Origin: Prodigiosinella confusarubida
GTDB lineage: Bacteria > Pseudomonadota > Gammaproteobacteria > Enterobacterales > Enterobacteriaceae
Assembly: GCF_002847015.1 (NCBI RefSeq)
Contig: NZ_CP025085.1
Coordinates: 620,001 to 684,000, forward strand
Length of the DNA: 64,000 nucleotides
Reading direction: 5' to 3'
Shown in pieces: positions 30,947 to 39,978 of this stretch. Position numbers and translations under genes: made by a program. Position 1 is the first letter of the stretch. Every line of letters begins with the position of its first letter. The notes beneath the pieces are model-generated. The model worked only from the letters and a program-made list of their open reading frames with translations, was not told the DNA's origin and ran no database searches.

Positions 30947-31894
30947 ATAAAAAATACAACAAGTATCAATGATGTAGCACGATTGGCTCAGGTGTCTAAG
31001 GCCACGGTATCTCGGGTGATAAGTGGTAGCCGGGGTGTGAAAGAAGAGAGTCGACAAGCGGTGCTGCGTGCGGTTGAAATTCTTAACTATCAGCCTAATT
31101 TTATTGGTCAGTCGCTGGCGAGTCAGTGCACGGGTTGTATTGGTGTGATTTGTGCCACCGAACATGTTCAGCAGGCGACCGGTTATTTGCAAGCGCTGGA
31201 AAAACAGCTCAGCCAGCATCAGAAGTATCTGCTGCTGCGTTTTGCCGATAATGCGCAGGCGGTTGATCAGGCAATCGCGGAGCTGAGTCGTGGGTTGTGT
31301 GATGCGGTGATGGTGGTGGGTGCGCGCTTTGATTTGCCGTCATTACCTGATGAGGTGGTGTTGATCGACTGTCTCGGCGCTGCATCAAAAAGCAAAATTG
31401 ATTTTGATTATTTGTTTGCGACGGAAACCGCAGGTCATTACCTGATTAGCCATAACCGTAAAAAAATAGCGCTATTGAATTTTCACACCGGTGAGGCTGC
31501 CGAGCAGGTGATGCAAGGCTATCGTAACGCGTTGGAAAGTTACCCGTTGCCTTATAACCGTCAGTTGGTTATCGACTACGACGTATCAGTCAATATTGCT
31601 TTGCAGGGTTTGATCACCGCTAATGTGCAGTTTGATGCACTGCTGGTGACGGATTATTACATTGGGTTGGAAGCGGTAAAGATTCTGCGTCAATTTCAGC
31701 GTTCAGTTCCTGAACAGGTGATCGTCTTCAGTCTTGATGGCTGTGCAGTACAATTGTCTGGTGAACCTCATCTCCCGGCGATTAACTATCCGTTGGATGT
31801 GCTGGCGCAACGCGCTCTGCAAATGGTTAGCTTGCCATTTTCCGGGGATCTGCAATTCCCGCCATTGCGTGGTAGCCTCATCACCCCTTACTAA
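30947..31894 (+). CDS. LacI-family regulator with an apparent AUA start codon
   Basis: 315 aa if started at ATA 30947. The LacI helix-turn-helix INDVARLAQVSKATVSRVIS needs residues upstream of the first ordinary start (TTG 30983), which would cut the first helix. In frame upstream there is no ATG, GTG or TTG before a stop at 30914. AAAGAGG (30932-30938) sits 8 bases before ATA AAA AAT, where an ATG would give MKNTTSINDVARLA. So the start is either a true AUA or an ATG mutated to ATA, weakening expression. The C-terminal sugar-binding domain is otherwise intact. It probably controls the PTS operon upstream. Confidence 0.8.
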   Translation: MKNTTSINDVARLAQVSKATVSRVISGSRGVKEESRQAVLRAVEILNYQPNFIGQSLASQCTGCIGVICATEHVQQATGYLQALEKQLSQHQKYLLLRFADNAQAVDQAIAELSRGLCDAVMVVGARFDLPSLPDEVVLIDCLGAASKSKIDFDYLFATETAGHYLISHNRKKIALLNFHTGEAAEQVMQGYRNALESYPLPYNRQLVIDYDVSVNIALQGLITANVQFDALLVTDYYIGLEAVKILRQFQRSVPEQVIVFSLDGCAVQLSGEPHLPAINYPLDVLAQRALQMVSLPFSGDLQFPPLRGSLITPY

Positions 31895-31932
31895 AGTGTA
31901 TTCACGCAGTGCTTTTCGACCCTCCAGGCAAT

Positions 31933-31971
31933 AAAAAACCCCGGTTTGAAGTGGACACAGGCAAACCGGGG
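31933..31971 (-). terminator. rho-independent terminator of the yhcN-like gene
   Basis: CCCCGGTTTG (31939-31948) pairs with CAAACCGGGG (31962-31971). On the minus strand it is followed by TTTTTTATT (complement of 31931-31938). It may also work against read-through from the convergent LacI gene. Confidence 0.85.
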
Positions 31972-31995
31972 ATGAGGGTAATAATAATGAATGAA

Positions 31996-32253
31996 TTAAC
32001 TATAAATTATCGCTGTACCGCGGAGCGTGTCATTACCGACAGCGGAGGTGATGTAATACGCTTTGGCGCCTTGCTGATCGGCTTTGGCCGCCAGTTTGGC
32101 TTGCAGTGAGCCCAGATCCCTGGCGCTGGCAGTGACTACACCGATTTTATGGAACTGCTGCGCCTGTTGGGCATTCACATATTCAGCAGCAAAAGAACCG
32201 AAAGAAACGGTGGACAGTACTGCAGCGATAGCGATGGTTTTCAGGTTTTTCAT
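31996..32253 (-). CDS. YhcN/YdgH/BhsA family (DUF1471) periplasmic protein
   Basis: 85 aa. The signal peptide ends SFA/AEYVN (residues 1-22). The mature DUF1471 domain has KIGVVTASARDLGSLQAKLAAKAD and ends with AVGNDTLRGTAIIYS. Family members (YhcN, BhsA, McbA) are small stress-induced periplasmic or outer-membrane proteins linked to acid, oxidative or surface stress. It is a single gene with its own terminator. Confidence 0.88.
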   Translation of the reverse strand: MKNLKTIAIAAVLSTVSFGSFAAEYVNAQQAQQFHKIGVVTASARDLGSLQAKLAAKADQQGAKAYYITSAVGNDTLRGTAIIYS

Positions 32254-33038
32254 GATGCCTTTCCTTACTCTGTTAATGACAATGAAAGGTGTTTCCCTTT
32301 CGATGCAAGAAAGGTTACGCCTCTGCTTCTTGATTGGAAATCTAATGTTCTTGAGCTTATTGTTCTATTTATTTGAAAGAAAAAACAGTCAAGTATTGTA
32401 AATAATTCAATGATTTTTAAGGTTTTTATATAATTTCGATTTTTTTATTATGATGTTCCAGTTTATTGCGATATATGTGGGCACATTCTATAGATAAAGA
32501 ATATTAATTAACGTTTAGTGCTGTTTATCAGCATATTTCCCACATTAATATCTCATCCTGAGATGAAAACTGGCTGATTTACGATGTAATACCGTATAAA
32601 TCTTTGTTCACAGCTTTGACAGTTTAATGGATGAATATTAATACCCGGAGAACAGCGGTTATTATCGTGCTGGACAGGGTGTGCATGTGGGGTGGCGACC
32701 GGTAGCTTGGTCCTGCCATTACGTTATGTTTTTATTCACGGTCCGGAAAATCCGGATGCAAACTGGCCCTATGATTTCCATCACCGTCACGGAGTGATGG
32801 TTCGAGATGACGCTCGTCATCAGGCAGTTACGCTGTGTGGTGGAAGTTCAGTTATAGCTTGCCGTTTTCTCCCTCCTGATGCCCTTTTTGAAAGACAAAA
32901 TCGCCGGCATCAATATGTTAAAAAATGGTTTCTTTTTGCCTGATAAAACCGTTTGACTTTCAGATGGTTATTTTTTGTTCACCGATCGACTTCACACTTC
33001 AAGTTAAAAAGCATTGTCTCTTTCTCTCTCTTTAAATA
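32254..33038. other. long intergenic region before the sugar-acid operon
   Basis: 785 bp, very AT-rich at 32380-32640. Two close hairpins are visible: CCATCAC/GTGATGG (32778-32800) and GATGAC/GTCATC (32806-32821). An 83-codon open frame at 32692-32943 overlaps these hairpins and shows no domain, so I do not call it a gene. The operon promoter should lie in the last 100 bp. The region may contain remnants of a lost gene. Confidence 0.5.
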
Positions 33039-33062
33039 CATTGCTAACTCGAGTTAGCAATG
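33039..33062. promoter_or_regulatory. 24-bp perfect palindromic operator of the sugar-acid operon
   Basis: Perfect palindrome centred on CG; its core is TGCTAACTCGAGTTAGCA (33042-33059) and it extends three bases each side. It ends 10 bp before the first ATG of the operon. A central CG and dyad symmetry are hallmarks of LacI-family operators. An imperfect copy precedes the LacI-type gene at 41743, its likely binder. Confidence 0.75.
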
Positions 33063-33072
33063 AGTAAGAGTC

Positions 33073-34680
33073 ATGGAAAATGATTGCTTTATGGGCGTGG
33101 ATGTCGGTTCTGCCAGTGTGAGAGCCGGTGTATTTGACAGCAGCGGTCGGCGACTGGCCTTTGCGGTACGGCCCATCCAGCAATTCCATCCCCGTGCCAA
33201 TCTGGTGGAGCAATCATCAGCGAATATCTGGCAGGCGGTGTGCGACAGCATCCACGAGGCGCTGGCTGAGTCGCAAATTGAACCCGCGGGTATCCGCGCT
33301 ATCGGTTTTGATGCCACCTGCTCGCTGGTGGCCGTCGGGACCGACGGTAAACCGGTTTCCGTGGCGGAACAGGGTGAAGCTGACCACGATATCGTGATGT
33401 GGATGGATCACCGTGCTGTGGCAGAAACTGCGGCGATTAATGCTACCGGTGATGCCGCCCTGCATTACGTCGGTGGCGAAGTCAGCATTGAGATGGAGCT
33501 TCCTAAAATTTTATGGCTGAAACACCATTTTCCTGAACGTTATCAACAGGTGTGGCGGTTTTTTGATTTAGCGGACTATCTGGTCTGGCGGGCGAGCGGT
33601 GCCGATGTTGCCAGCGTGTGTACTCTGACGTGTAAATGGAACTATCTGGCCCATGAAAACCGTTTCAGCGGCACCTTGCTTCAGGCAGTTGACCTGACGG
33701 ATCTGCTGGAAAAGATACCGTCTCACATCCTTCAGCTTGGCGAAAAAGCGGGGGTGCTGAGTGCGGAAGCGGCGCAACAGTGTGGGTTATTACCAGGCGT
33801 GGTGATCGCCAGCGGCATTATTGATGCACATGCCGGCGGGCTGGCGCTGGTTGGCAGCCAGCCGAAAGGCAGCCTGGCGATTATCAGCGGCACATCTAAT
33901 TGTCATATGTTAGTGAACCCTGAGCCGGTCAGCGTACCCGGTGTCTGGGGGCCGTACTGGGGTGCAATGCTACCGCAGTGGTGGTTGAGTGAAGGGGGAC
34001 AGAGTGCCGCTGGCGCACTGGTGGAGTGGACATTGCATCAGCATGCGGAGTGGACCGCGTTGCAGGCCCAAGCCAACCAGCGGCAATGCAGCGTTTACGA
34101 GATTTTGAACGAGTGGGTGGCATTGCTGGAACAGCGTGAGCCATTGCCGACTCGTCACTTGCATGTATTGGCCGATCATCACGGCAACCGCTCACCGCGC
34201 GCTAATCCTCATGCCAGAGGGACGGTAATGGGACTGACCCTGGAACAGGGACCGGATGCGCTGGCTCGGTTGTATCTGGCGACACTACAGGCCATTGCCT
34301 ATGGCACCCGCCACATTATCGACAGCATGAATCAGGCCGGACATCAGATTACCCGGTTGGTGATGTGCGGCGGAGCAACCAAGAATCCATTGTGGCTGCG
34401 GGAATACGCCGCCATTACCAGCTGCGATATCCAACTGGTCAGCGAAGACGATGCCGTCACGCTGGGGGCCGCCTTACTGGGCGCTGTCGCCTGCGGTACT
34501 TATCCTTCATTGCCTCAGGCGGCAGCGGCGTTGGTTCGCCCCGGCACATTGATCCGGGCAGACCGGCAACATCAGGCATTTCATGACGCCAAATACCGAA
34601 TTTATTTGCAGATGTATCAGGATCAACAGACTGCCGAACAGCAAATGTGCCCGCTAGCGGGCACTGACGGCGCGCGGTAA
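33073..34680 (+). CDS. FGGY-family kinase, probable D-ribulokinase
   Basis: 535-aa sugar kinase. It starts with the phosphate-binding MGVDVGSASVRAGVFD and has the second-domain motif SGTSNCHM and a C-terminal VMCGGATKNPLW. The segment DATCSLV (Thr82-Val86) carries the TCSLV motif reported for the D-ribulokinase branch of FGGY kinases (from memory). Its product would be D-ribulose 5-phosphate, which enters the pentose phosphate pathway. It is the first gene after the palindromic operator. L-ribulose or another ketose as substrate cannot be excluded. Confidence 0.82.
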   Translation: MENDCFMGVDVGSASVRAGVFDSSGRRLAFAVRPIQQFHPRANLVEQSSANIWQAVCDSIHEALAESQIEPAGIRAIGFDATCSLVAVGTDGKPVSVAEQGEADHDIVMWMDHRAVAETAAINATGDAALHYVGGEVSIEMELPKILWLKHHFPERYQQVWRFFDLADYLVWRASGADVASVCTLTCKWNYLAHENRFSGTLLQAVDLTDLLEKIPSHILQLGEKAGVLSAEAAQQCGLLPGVVIASGIIDAHAGGLALVGSQPKGSLAIISGTSNCHMLVNPEPVSVPGVWGPYWGAMLPQWWLSEGGQSAAGALVEWTLHQHAEWTALQAQANQRQCSVYEILNEWVALLEQREPLPTRHLHVLADHHGNRSPRANPHARGTVMGLTLEQGPDALARLYLATLQAIAYGTRHIIDSMNQAGHQITRLVMCGGATKNPLWLREYAAITSCDIQLVSEDDAVTLGAALLGAVACGTYPSLPQAAAALVRPGTLIRADRQHQAFHDAKYRIYLQMYQDQQTAEQQMCPLAGTDGAR

Positions 34681-34731
34681 GCCATCAGAATCATCCCGGC
34701 CAATGCCGGAACAGACATGCAGGAGCAAACG

Positions 34732-36384
34732 ATGTTGAAACTCAATTTACCTGAATCCCCCGCCAGACTGAGTGCCGAGGCCGGAGAAGTGTTATTGGTC
34801 ACCAATGCGGATTTGCGTGAACCCGCTAATGTGACGTGCTGGCCTACCCAACAGCAGTTTGAGAACACATTACAGATGGTTCTGGAGCAACTGGGCTATC
34901 GCATGAAGCGGGCTCATCCCGTGAATGCTGACCGTGGACATGGCTTTATCAGCAGTCAGCAGGAGGGTAGTGCGGTTTTTGCCGCTATCGATCCGGATGC
35001 ACCGGTCATCGTGTTGCTGACCGCCTGGCAATATTCCCATCATCTGGCGCCATCGTTGGTGCATCATCGCGGCCCGGTGCTATTGCTGGCCAATTTTGAT
35101 GGCACCTGGCCGGGGCTGGTAGGCATGTTGTGTATGGCAGGCTGTCTTACCAGTCTGGGACGAGCCTATTCTCGGATGTGGTCTGAAACCTTTGAAGATG
35201 ATGATTTCCGCCAGGATCTATCCACCTGGCTGCGGGATGGTGCGGTTAGCCATAAAACCGGCTATCTCCACCCGGTTGCGCCTTCACACCCGGTATTGGC
35301 TACCGACGCAGGCCAGATCGGGCGTCAGGTCGGGGAGTATATTTTGCGCCACAAGGCGATTATCGGTCTGTTCGATACCTTCTGCATGGGCATGATTAAC
35401 GGCATGTTCCCACAACAGGCGATGGTGAACACCGGTATGCCGATTGAATCTCTATCGCAGTCCGCCTTGCTGGTGGAAATGGATAAAGTGCCGACGTCGC
35501 TGCGTGAGAGCTGCCTGCAATGGTATGAACAACAGGGTATGCAGTTTGAATTTGGCACAGACGGTAGTCGGCAGTTGACGCGTGAGCAGGTACTGGAACA
35601 GTGCGCGATGATGATTGCCATGGCGCGTTTTGTGAAGCGTTTTGGGTTGACTGCAGTGGGTGTGCAGTATCAGCAGGGTCTGAAAGACAGTTGTGCTGCC
35701 TCTGACTTTGCCGAAGGCGCGATTGGTAACGCGGAGCGTTTCCCGTTGCCGGATGAGCAAGGCGAGATTATCCGTCCGGATATGGCGATACCCTGCATCA
35801 ACGAAGTGGATATGGGCAGTGCGATTCCACAGGTAATGCTATGGCGACTGTTGCATGGTCTGGGCTTGCCGGCGGAAACCACGCTGCACGATATTCGCTG
35901 GGGTAGTGATTATCAGGGCACATTCTATTGGGATCTGGAAATCTCCGGTGCGGTGCCGTTCGCCCATCTGAAAGGGGGCATCGCCGGAGCGACCGGTTAT
36001 CGTCAGCCGCCGATGTTCTTTCCATATGGCGGTTCCACCATTACCGGTCAGAGCAAGGCCGGGCGCTTTATCTGGGCGCGCGCCCACTATGAAGGAACGC
36101 AGGTCATCATGCATATCGGTACCGGTACCGCAGTGGAATTGCCGCCTGCCGAGTTCGAACGCCGTCGCCGTGCCACCAACTATGAATGGCCACTGTTGAA
36201 TGCGGTGTTGGATGGTGTCAGCCGGGACGATCTGATGGCGGGGCACCAGAGTAACCATCTAACGGTGGCGTACGTCGACGAGGCACAACTGGGCGATGTC
36301 CTGAAAGCATTTGTGGCGCAGGCGCTGACACAGAATATCCGGGTCTTTATGGCGGGCGATGCCCATACGCTTTTGGCGGAGTGA
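34732..36384 (+). CDS. L-fucose/D-arabinose isomerase-like protein
   Basis: 550-aa cytoplasmic protein of the fucose isomerase fold. Glu328 (SDFAEGAIGN), Asp360 (NEVDMGSA) and His509 (NHLTVAY) line up with the metal-binding Glu337, Asp361 and His528 of E. coli FucI. FucI enzymes also convert D-arabinose to D-ribulose, which fits the kinase upstream and the aldolase downstream. Overall similarity to FucI is low, so the sugar is inferred from context. ATG 34732 is chosen because AGGAG at 34720-34724 precedes it; another ATG lies at 34717. Confidence 0.75.
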   Translation: MLKLNLPESPARLSAEAGEVLLVTNADLREPANVTCWPTQQQFENTLQMVLEQLGYRMKRAHPVNADRGHGFISSQQEGSAVFAAIDPDAPVIVLLTAWQYSHHLAPSLVHHRGPVLLLANFDGTWPGLVGMLCMAGCLTSLGRAYSRMWSETFEDDDFRQDLSTWLRDGAVSHKTGYLHPVAPSHPVLATDAGQIGRQVGEYILRHKAIIGLFDTFCMGMINGMFPQQAMVNTGMPIESLSQSALLVEMDKVPTSLRESCLQWYEQQGMQFEFGTDGSRQLTREQVLEQCAMMIAMARFVKRFGLTAVGVQYQQGLKDSCAASDFAEGAIGNAERFPLPDEQGEIIRPDMAIPCINEVDMGSAIPQVMLWRLLHGLGLPAETTLHDIRWGSDYQGTFYWDLEISGAVPFAHLKGGIAGATGYRQPPMFFPYGGSTITGQSKAGRFIWARAHYEGTQVIMHIGTGTAVELPPAEFERRRRATNYEWPLLNAVLDGVSRDDLMAGHQSNHLTVAYVDEAQLGDVLKAFVAQALTQNIRVFMAGDAHTLLAE

Positions 36385-36387
36385 ATT

Positions 36388-37338
36388 ATGCAGTACGACA
36401 GCGATCAACAACATAACGAGCAAAAATACACCGGCGTGTGGCCGGTAATGCTGACGCCATTCGATGAACGTGGCGAGATTGACTATGACTCGTTGGGTCG
36501 TTTGGTGACGTGGTATCTGGCGGCCGGGGTACATGGGCTGTTTGCTGCCTGCCAGTCGAGCGAAATGTTCTTCCTGAGCGATAAGGAAACCCGAGAGCTG
36601 GTGCGTTTTATCGTTGAACTGGTGGATGGACGTGTACCGGTGGTGGCGTCCGGCCATACCGCCTGTGGCATCAGCCAACAGGTTGAGCAGCTTACTGGTA
36701 TGGCGGAAACCGGCATAGATGGCCTGATCCTGATCAGTAACCGGTTGGCATTGTCGGGCGAGTCTGATCAGGTCGCGCTCGATCAGTTGCAGTTATTGAC
36801 AGCACAGTTGCCTACCTACGTGGATCTGGGGATTTACGAATGTCCTTATCCTTACAAACGCCTGCTGTCGGATGACACGGTGGCGTGGTGCGCGCGTAGC
36901 GGGCGTTACACCTTTATCAAGGATACGTGTTGCGACCTGCCGACCATCAAACGGCGCTTACAATTGGCGCAAGGCACCCGGTTGCATTTGGCCAATGCCA
37001 ACAGCCAGACGCTGCTGCCATCGTTGCAAGCCGGATGCCAGGCTTACAGCGGTGTGATGGCCAATTTCCATCCACAGTTGTACGTCTGGCTTTATGAGCA
37101 CTGGCGTGAACAGCCGTTGCTGGCGCAACAACTGGCGGACTATCTTTCCACTGCCGCACTGGTGGAGTTTCTCGATTATCCGGCCTGCGCCAAGCACTAC
37201 CAGCAGCAATGTGGTAACTTCTCGACCCACATTTGTCGGGTGCGTAGCAGCGCGGCGTATGGCGAGAGCTTTTTTCCGGACGCCATCAGCAGCATGCTGC
37301 GACTGGGCCAGCCGTTTACGACGCAACTCAATCCTTAA
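36388..37338 (+). CDS. DHDPS/NAL-family aldolase, possible Kdo aldolase
   Basis: 316-aa class I pyruvate-dependent aldolase. Tyr150 (GIYECPYP) and the Schiff-base Lys178 (FIKDTCC) are spaced 28 residues apart, as in DapA (Tyr133/Lys161). The substrate loop reads CQSSEMFFLS in place of the usual TTGE or STGE. Family members cleave 2-keto-3-deoxy sugar acids, sialic acid and others to pyruvate plus an aldehyde. With an arabinose-type isomerase and D-ribulokinase beside it, a product D-arabinose, and so Kdo as substrate, fits best. It starts 3 bp after the isomerase gene. Confidence 0.8.
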   Translation: MQYDSDQQHNEQKYTGVWPVMLTPFDERGEIDYDSLGRLVTWYLAAGVHGLFAACQSSEMFFLSDKETRELVRFIVELVDGRVPVVASGHTACGISQQVEQLTGMAETGIDGLILISNRLALSGESDQVALDQLQLLTAQLPTYVDLGIYECPYPYKRLLSDDTVAWCARSGRYTFIKDTCCDLPTIKRRLQLAQGTRLHLANANSQTLLPSLQAGCQAYSGVMANFHPQLYVWLYEHWREQPLLAQQLADYLSTAALVEFLDYPACAKHYQQQCGNFSTHICRVRSSAAYGESFFPDAISSMLRLGQPFTTQLNP

Positions 37339-37381
37339 TCAGGCGTGACATAAAGAACAACTAATAACCAAAGGGGCGGCC

Positions 37382-38428
37382 ATGACACTGACGCAGGTAA
37401 AACAACAATTACTGTTGCCCGCTGAACACCACTATTTTGGCAGTTGCCATGCCTCGACAGTGGTTTCCCTGCCGGGCAACCGTCTGCGGGTGGCGTATTT
37501 TGCCGGAGAGAAGGAAGGCAGCGGCGATACCGCTATCTGGTTGTCATGTGGTGAGCAGGGAAACTGGCAGCAACCGCTGTCGATCGCAGCAGAACCGGGA
37601 TTGGCGCACTGGAACCCGGTATTGCACCATCAGGATGGTCGGTTATGGCTGTTTTATAAAGTCGGTGCGGATGTCCACCACTGGCAGACACGGATGACGG
37701 TATCGGATGATGATGGCGTCAGTTGGTCATCTCCCCGGCCACTGGTGGCAGGGGACTGCACACCACGCGGTCCGGTCAAGAATAAAGTGCTGGTGATGTC
37801 CAACGGTGAGTGGCTGGCCCCCGGCTCGGTGGAGGACGATCGCTACTGGGACGCGTTTGTCGATATCAGCGACGATGGTGGACAACAGTGGCAATCCGTC
37901 GCAATACCGCTGACGCATCAAACCCCGGCGGAGAACCATCAGGATGCGCTCTGGCAGGGGTTGAAACAGGATGCCTTGTGGGAAAACGATCTGACGCGGG
38001 TATTCCAGTGGGATGGGGTGATTCAGCCCTCAGCCTGGGAATCCGCGCCGGGACGAATCCATGTTCTGATGCGTAGTACCCGTGGTCGTCTGTATCGCAG
38101 TGATTCCGCTGATTATGGGCGTAACTGGTGCGACGCTTATGCTACCGCGCTGCCCAATAACAACAGCGGTATTGATATGGTCTCGCTCGGCCATAATCAG
38201 CTGGTGCTGGTGTATAACCCCGTCACTGGTAACTGGAGCCGGCGTTATCCGCTTACGGTCGCTTATTCCGCCGATAATGGCGACACCTGGGAGAACCTGA
38301 TCGACCTGGAACAGGAACCTGGCGAGTTTTCCTACCCGGCTATCATCGCCGATGGTGACTCGCTGCATGTGACCTATACCTGGAATCGGAAAAATATCGT
38401 TTATCAGCAGATCGTGTTCGGTCTGTGA
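37382..38428 (+). CDS. sialidase-like beta-propeller protein, cytoplasmic
   Basis: 348 aa without a signal peptide. BNR/Asp-box-like repeats are visible: VSDDDGVSWSSPR, ISDDGGQQWQS, SDSADYGRNWC and YSADNGDTWENL, at about residues 108, 165, 240 and 300. This gives a six-bladed sialidase fold. GH33-type enzymes cleave sialic acid and related 2-keto-3-deoxy acids such as Kdn, Kdo or Dha. The place in an operon with a keto-deoxy acid aldolase supports such a role inside the cell, on an imported oligosaccharide. Another glycosidase or a lyase of the propeller fold is possible. Confidence 0.7.
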   Translation: MTLTQVKQQLLLPAEHHYFGSCHASTVVSLPGNRLRVAYFAGEKEGSGDTAIWLSCGEQGNWQQPLSIAAEPGLAHWNPVLHHQDGRLWLFYKVGADVHHWQTRMTVSDDDGVSWSSPRPLVAGDCTPRGPVKNKVLVMSNGEWLAPGSVEDDRYWDAFVDISDDGGQQWQSVAIPLTHQTPAENHQDALWQGLKQDALWENDLTRVFQWDGVIQPSAWESAPGRIHVLMRSTRGRLYRSDSADYGRNWCDAYATALPNNNSGIDMVSLGHNQLVLVYNPVTGNWSRRYPLTVAYSADNGDTWENLIDLEQEPGEFSYPAIIADGDSLHVTYTWNRKNIVYQQIVFGL

Positions 38429-38478
38429 ATCTGTACCCTGAACCGCCCTACACAATAAAGTCATAAAAGGAGAAAACG

Positions 38479-39456
38479 ATGAAAAAATATTGGTGTGTGC
38501 TTCTGGCCGCAGCGATGCCACTGCTGGCCGCACAGGCTGTTGCCAAGCAAATGTTAACCTATCCGACGAGAAACATTGAAGTCATTATCCCCAAAAATCC
38601 TGGTGGCGGTACTGATACCTCCGCCCGGACACTGCTTGAGTATGCCAAAGATCGGCTGCCGAAAGGCATTATTTTTGTCCCGGTCAACAAGCCTGCTGGC
38701 AACGGGGTTACCGGATTGATTGAAGTCGCGAAAGCCAAACCGGATGGTTATAAACTGGTCATGACCACAGTTGAGTTGGCGATGTTTCCTTATCAGCATA
38801 AATCCCCGGTCACCTATAAAGATTTCACGCCATTGGTGACTACTATCGCCGACCCGGTGGCTATCGTGGTGAAAGCGGATTCCAGTTACAAAACAATGAA
38901 AGATTTTATCCAGGCGGCAAAACAGCATCCGGGAAAACTCATGGTGGGTAACTCGGGTATGGGGGCGATTTATGATCTGGCCACTGTGAATATTGAGAAT
39001 AATACGCACACCAAATTCAACCATATTCCTTATAACGAAGGTACCGGCCCATCTATTGCCGCATTGGTCGGTGGTCATCTTGACGCGGTGCTGACCACGC
39101 CGGGGGCGGTTAAATCACAAGTTGATGCCGGTATTTTGCGCGTGCTGGCGGTAATGGACGACAAACGTTTCGCGTTGTTCCCCGATGTTCCCACCATCAA
39201 GGAGGCGCTGAATCTGAACTTTAACGTGAAGATGCGTGCCTGGGCAGTGTTGGCCACCACGGCGAAACTGCCGCCGAAAATCGAAAGCCAACTGGTGAAA
39301 ACCTTTACCGAAGTGGTTAATGAACCGGCTTATAAGGAAGCGTTGAGAAAACAAGGAATTATGCCGGTGACCATCGTGGGTCAGGATGCAGCCGACATGA
39401 TGAAAGAGGATGATGCCATGTATAAGCAACTGATCGCTGAAACAATGAAAAAATAA
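38479..39456 (+). CDS. tripartite tricarboxylate transporter substrate-binding protein (TctC/Bug)
   Basis: 325 aa with a signal peptide ending near AQAVA/KQML (residues 1-23). The periplasmic domain has IPKNPGGGTDTSAR (carboxylate-binding loop) and VGNSGMGAIYDLA, typical of Bug proteins. These bind carboxylates and hand them to the TctAB membrane complex. A sugar acid such as Kdo or a Kdo-containing oligosaccharide would satisfy the carboxylate requirement. A GGAG ribosome site lies at 38469-38472. Confidence 0.9.
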   Translation: MKKYWCVLLAAAMPLLAAQAVAKQMLTYPTRNIEVIIPKNPGGGTDTSARTLLEYAKDRLPKGIIFVPVNKPAGNGVTGLIEVAKAKPDGYKLVMTTVELAMFPYQHKSPVTYKDFTPLVTTIADPVAIVVKADSSYKTMKDFIQAAKQHPGKLMVGNSGMGAIYDLATVNIENNTHTKFNHIPYNEGTGPSIAALVGGHLDAVLTTPGAVKSQVDAGILRVLAVMDDKRFALFPDVPTIKEALNLNFNVKMRAWAVLATTAKLPPKIESQLVKTFTEVVNEPAYKEALRKQGIMPVTIVGQDAADMMKEDDAMYKQLIAETMKK

Positions 39457-39498
39457 TAAGTGACAACTACCGCCGGAAGCCCGGCGGTAGGGAGAATC

Positions 39499-39963
39499 AT
39501 GATGCGTAAGTGGAACCTGTTAATTGGCTTGTGTTCGATAGGATTGGGCGGACTGATGCTGTTCTTGTCGCGCAACATGGCCATGTTTGATGCATCCGGT
39601 GTGCCGGGGGAACGGTTTTGGCCTTATGGTCTGGCGTGGTTGTTTATTGTGCTTGGCCTATTCCAGTGGATTGCGGTGATTAAGGATCGGCATCAGGTGG
39701 ATATTGCCGTTGATCTGTCGTCGGTTTATGTTCGGCGTCCCTTGATTTTGGGGGCGATGGCAGTGGTGTTTGGTGTGTTATTAAATTACGCGGGATTCCT
39801 GGTTTCGGCGTTGCTGTTTATTCCCGGTGTCATGTTGTTTATGAATGAACGTCGTCCCTGGTTTATCGTGCTGTCGACACTGTGCATTGTGGTGGTGATC
39901 TATTGCGCCTTTACCTACCTGTTTAACTCCCCACTGCCGACCTCGGTTTTCAGTGAGTCCTGA
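39499..39963 (+). CDS. tripartite tricarboxylate transporter small membrane subunit (TctB)
   Basis: 154-aa protein with four membrane helices, the small subunit of the Tct transporter. GFFVSALLF-like GFLVSALLFIPGVML is the most typical stretch. ATG 39499 follows GGGAG at 39490-39494; the frame is open further upstream to 39460 without a ribosome site. It lies between tctC and tctA, the usual order. Confidence 0.85.
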   Translation: MMRKWNLLIGLCSIGLGGLMLFLSRNMAMFDASGVPGERFWPYGLAWLFIVLGLFQWIAVIKDRHQVDIAVDLSSVYVRRPLILGAMAVVFGVLLNYAGFLVSALLFIPGVMLFMNERRPWFIVLSTLCIVVVIYCAFTYLFNSPLPTSVFSES

Positions 39964-39978
39964 CATTATGGAGTGATG

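Noticed and set aside
32692-32943. 83-codon open frame on the + strand before the sugar-acid operon
   Set aside because: It has a weak GTG start, overlaps two hairpins and shows no domain.
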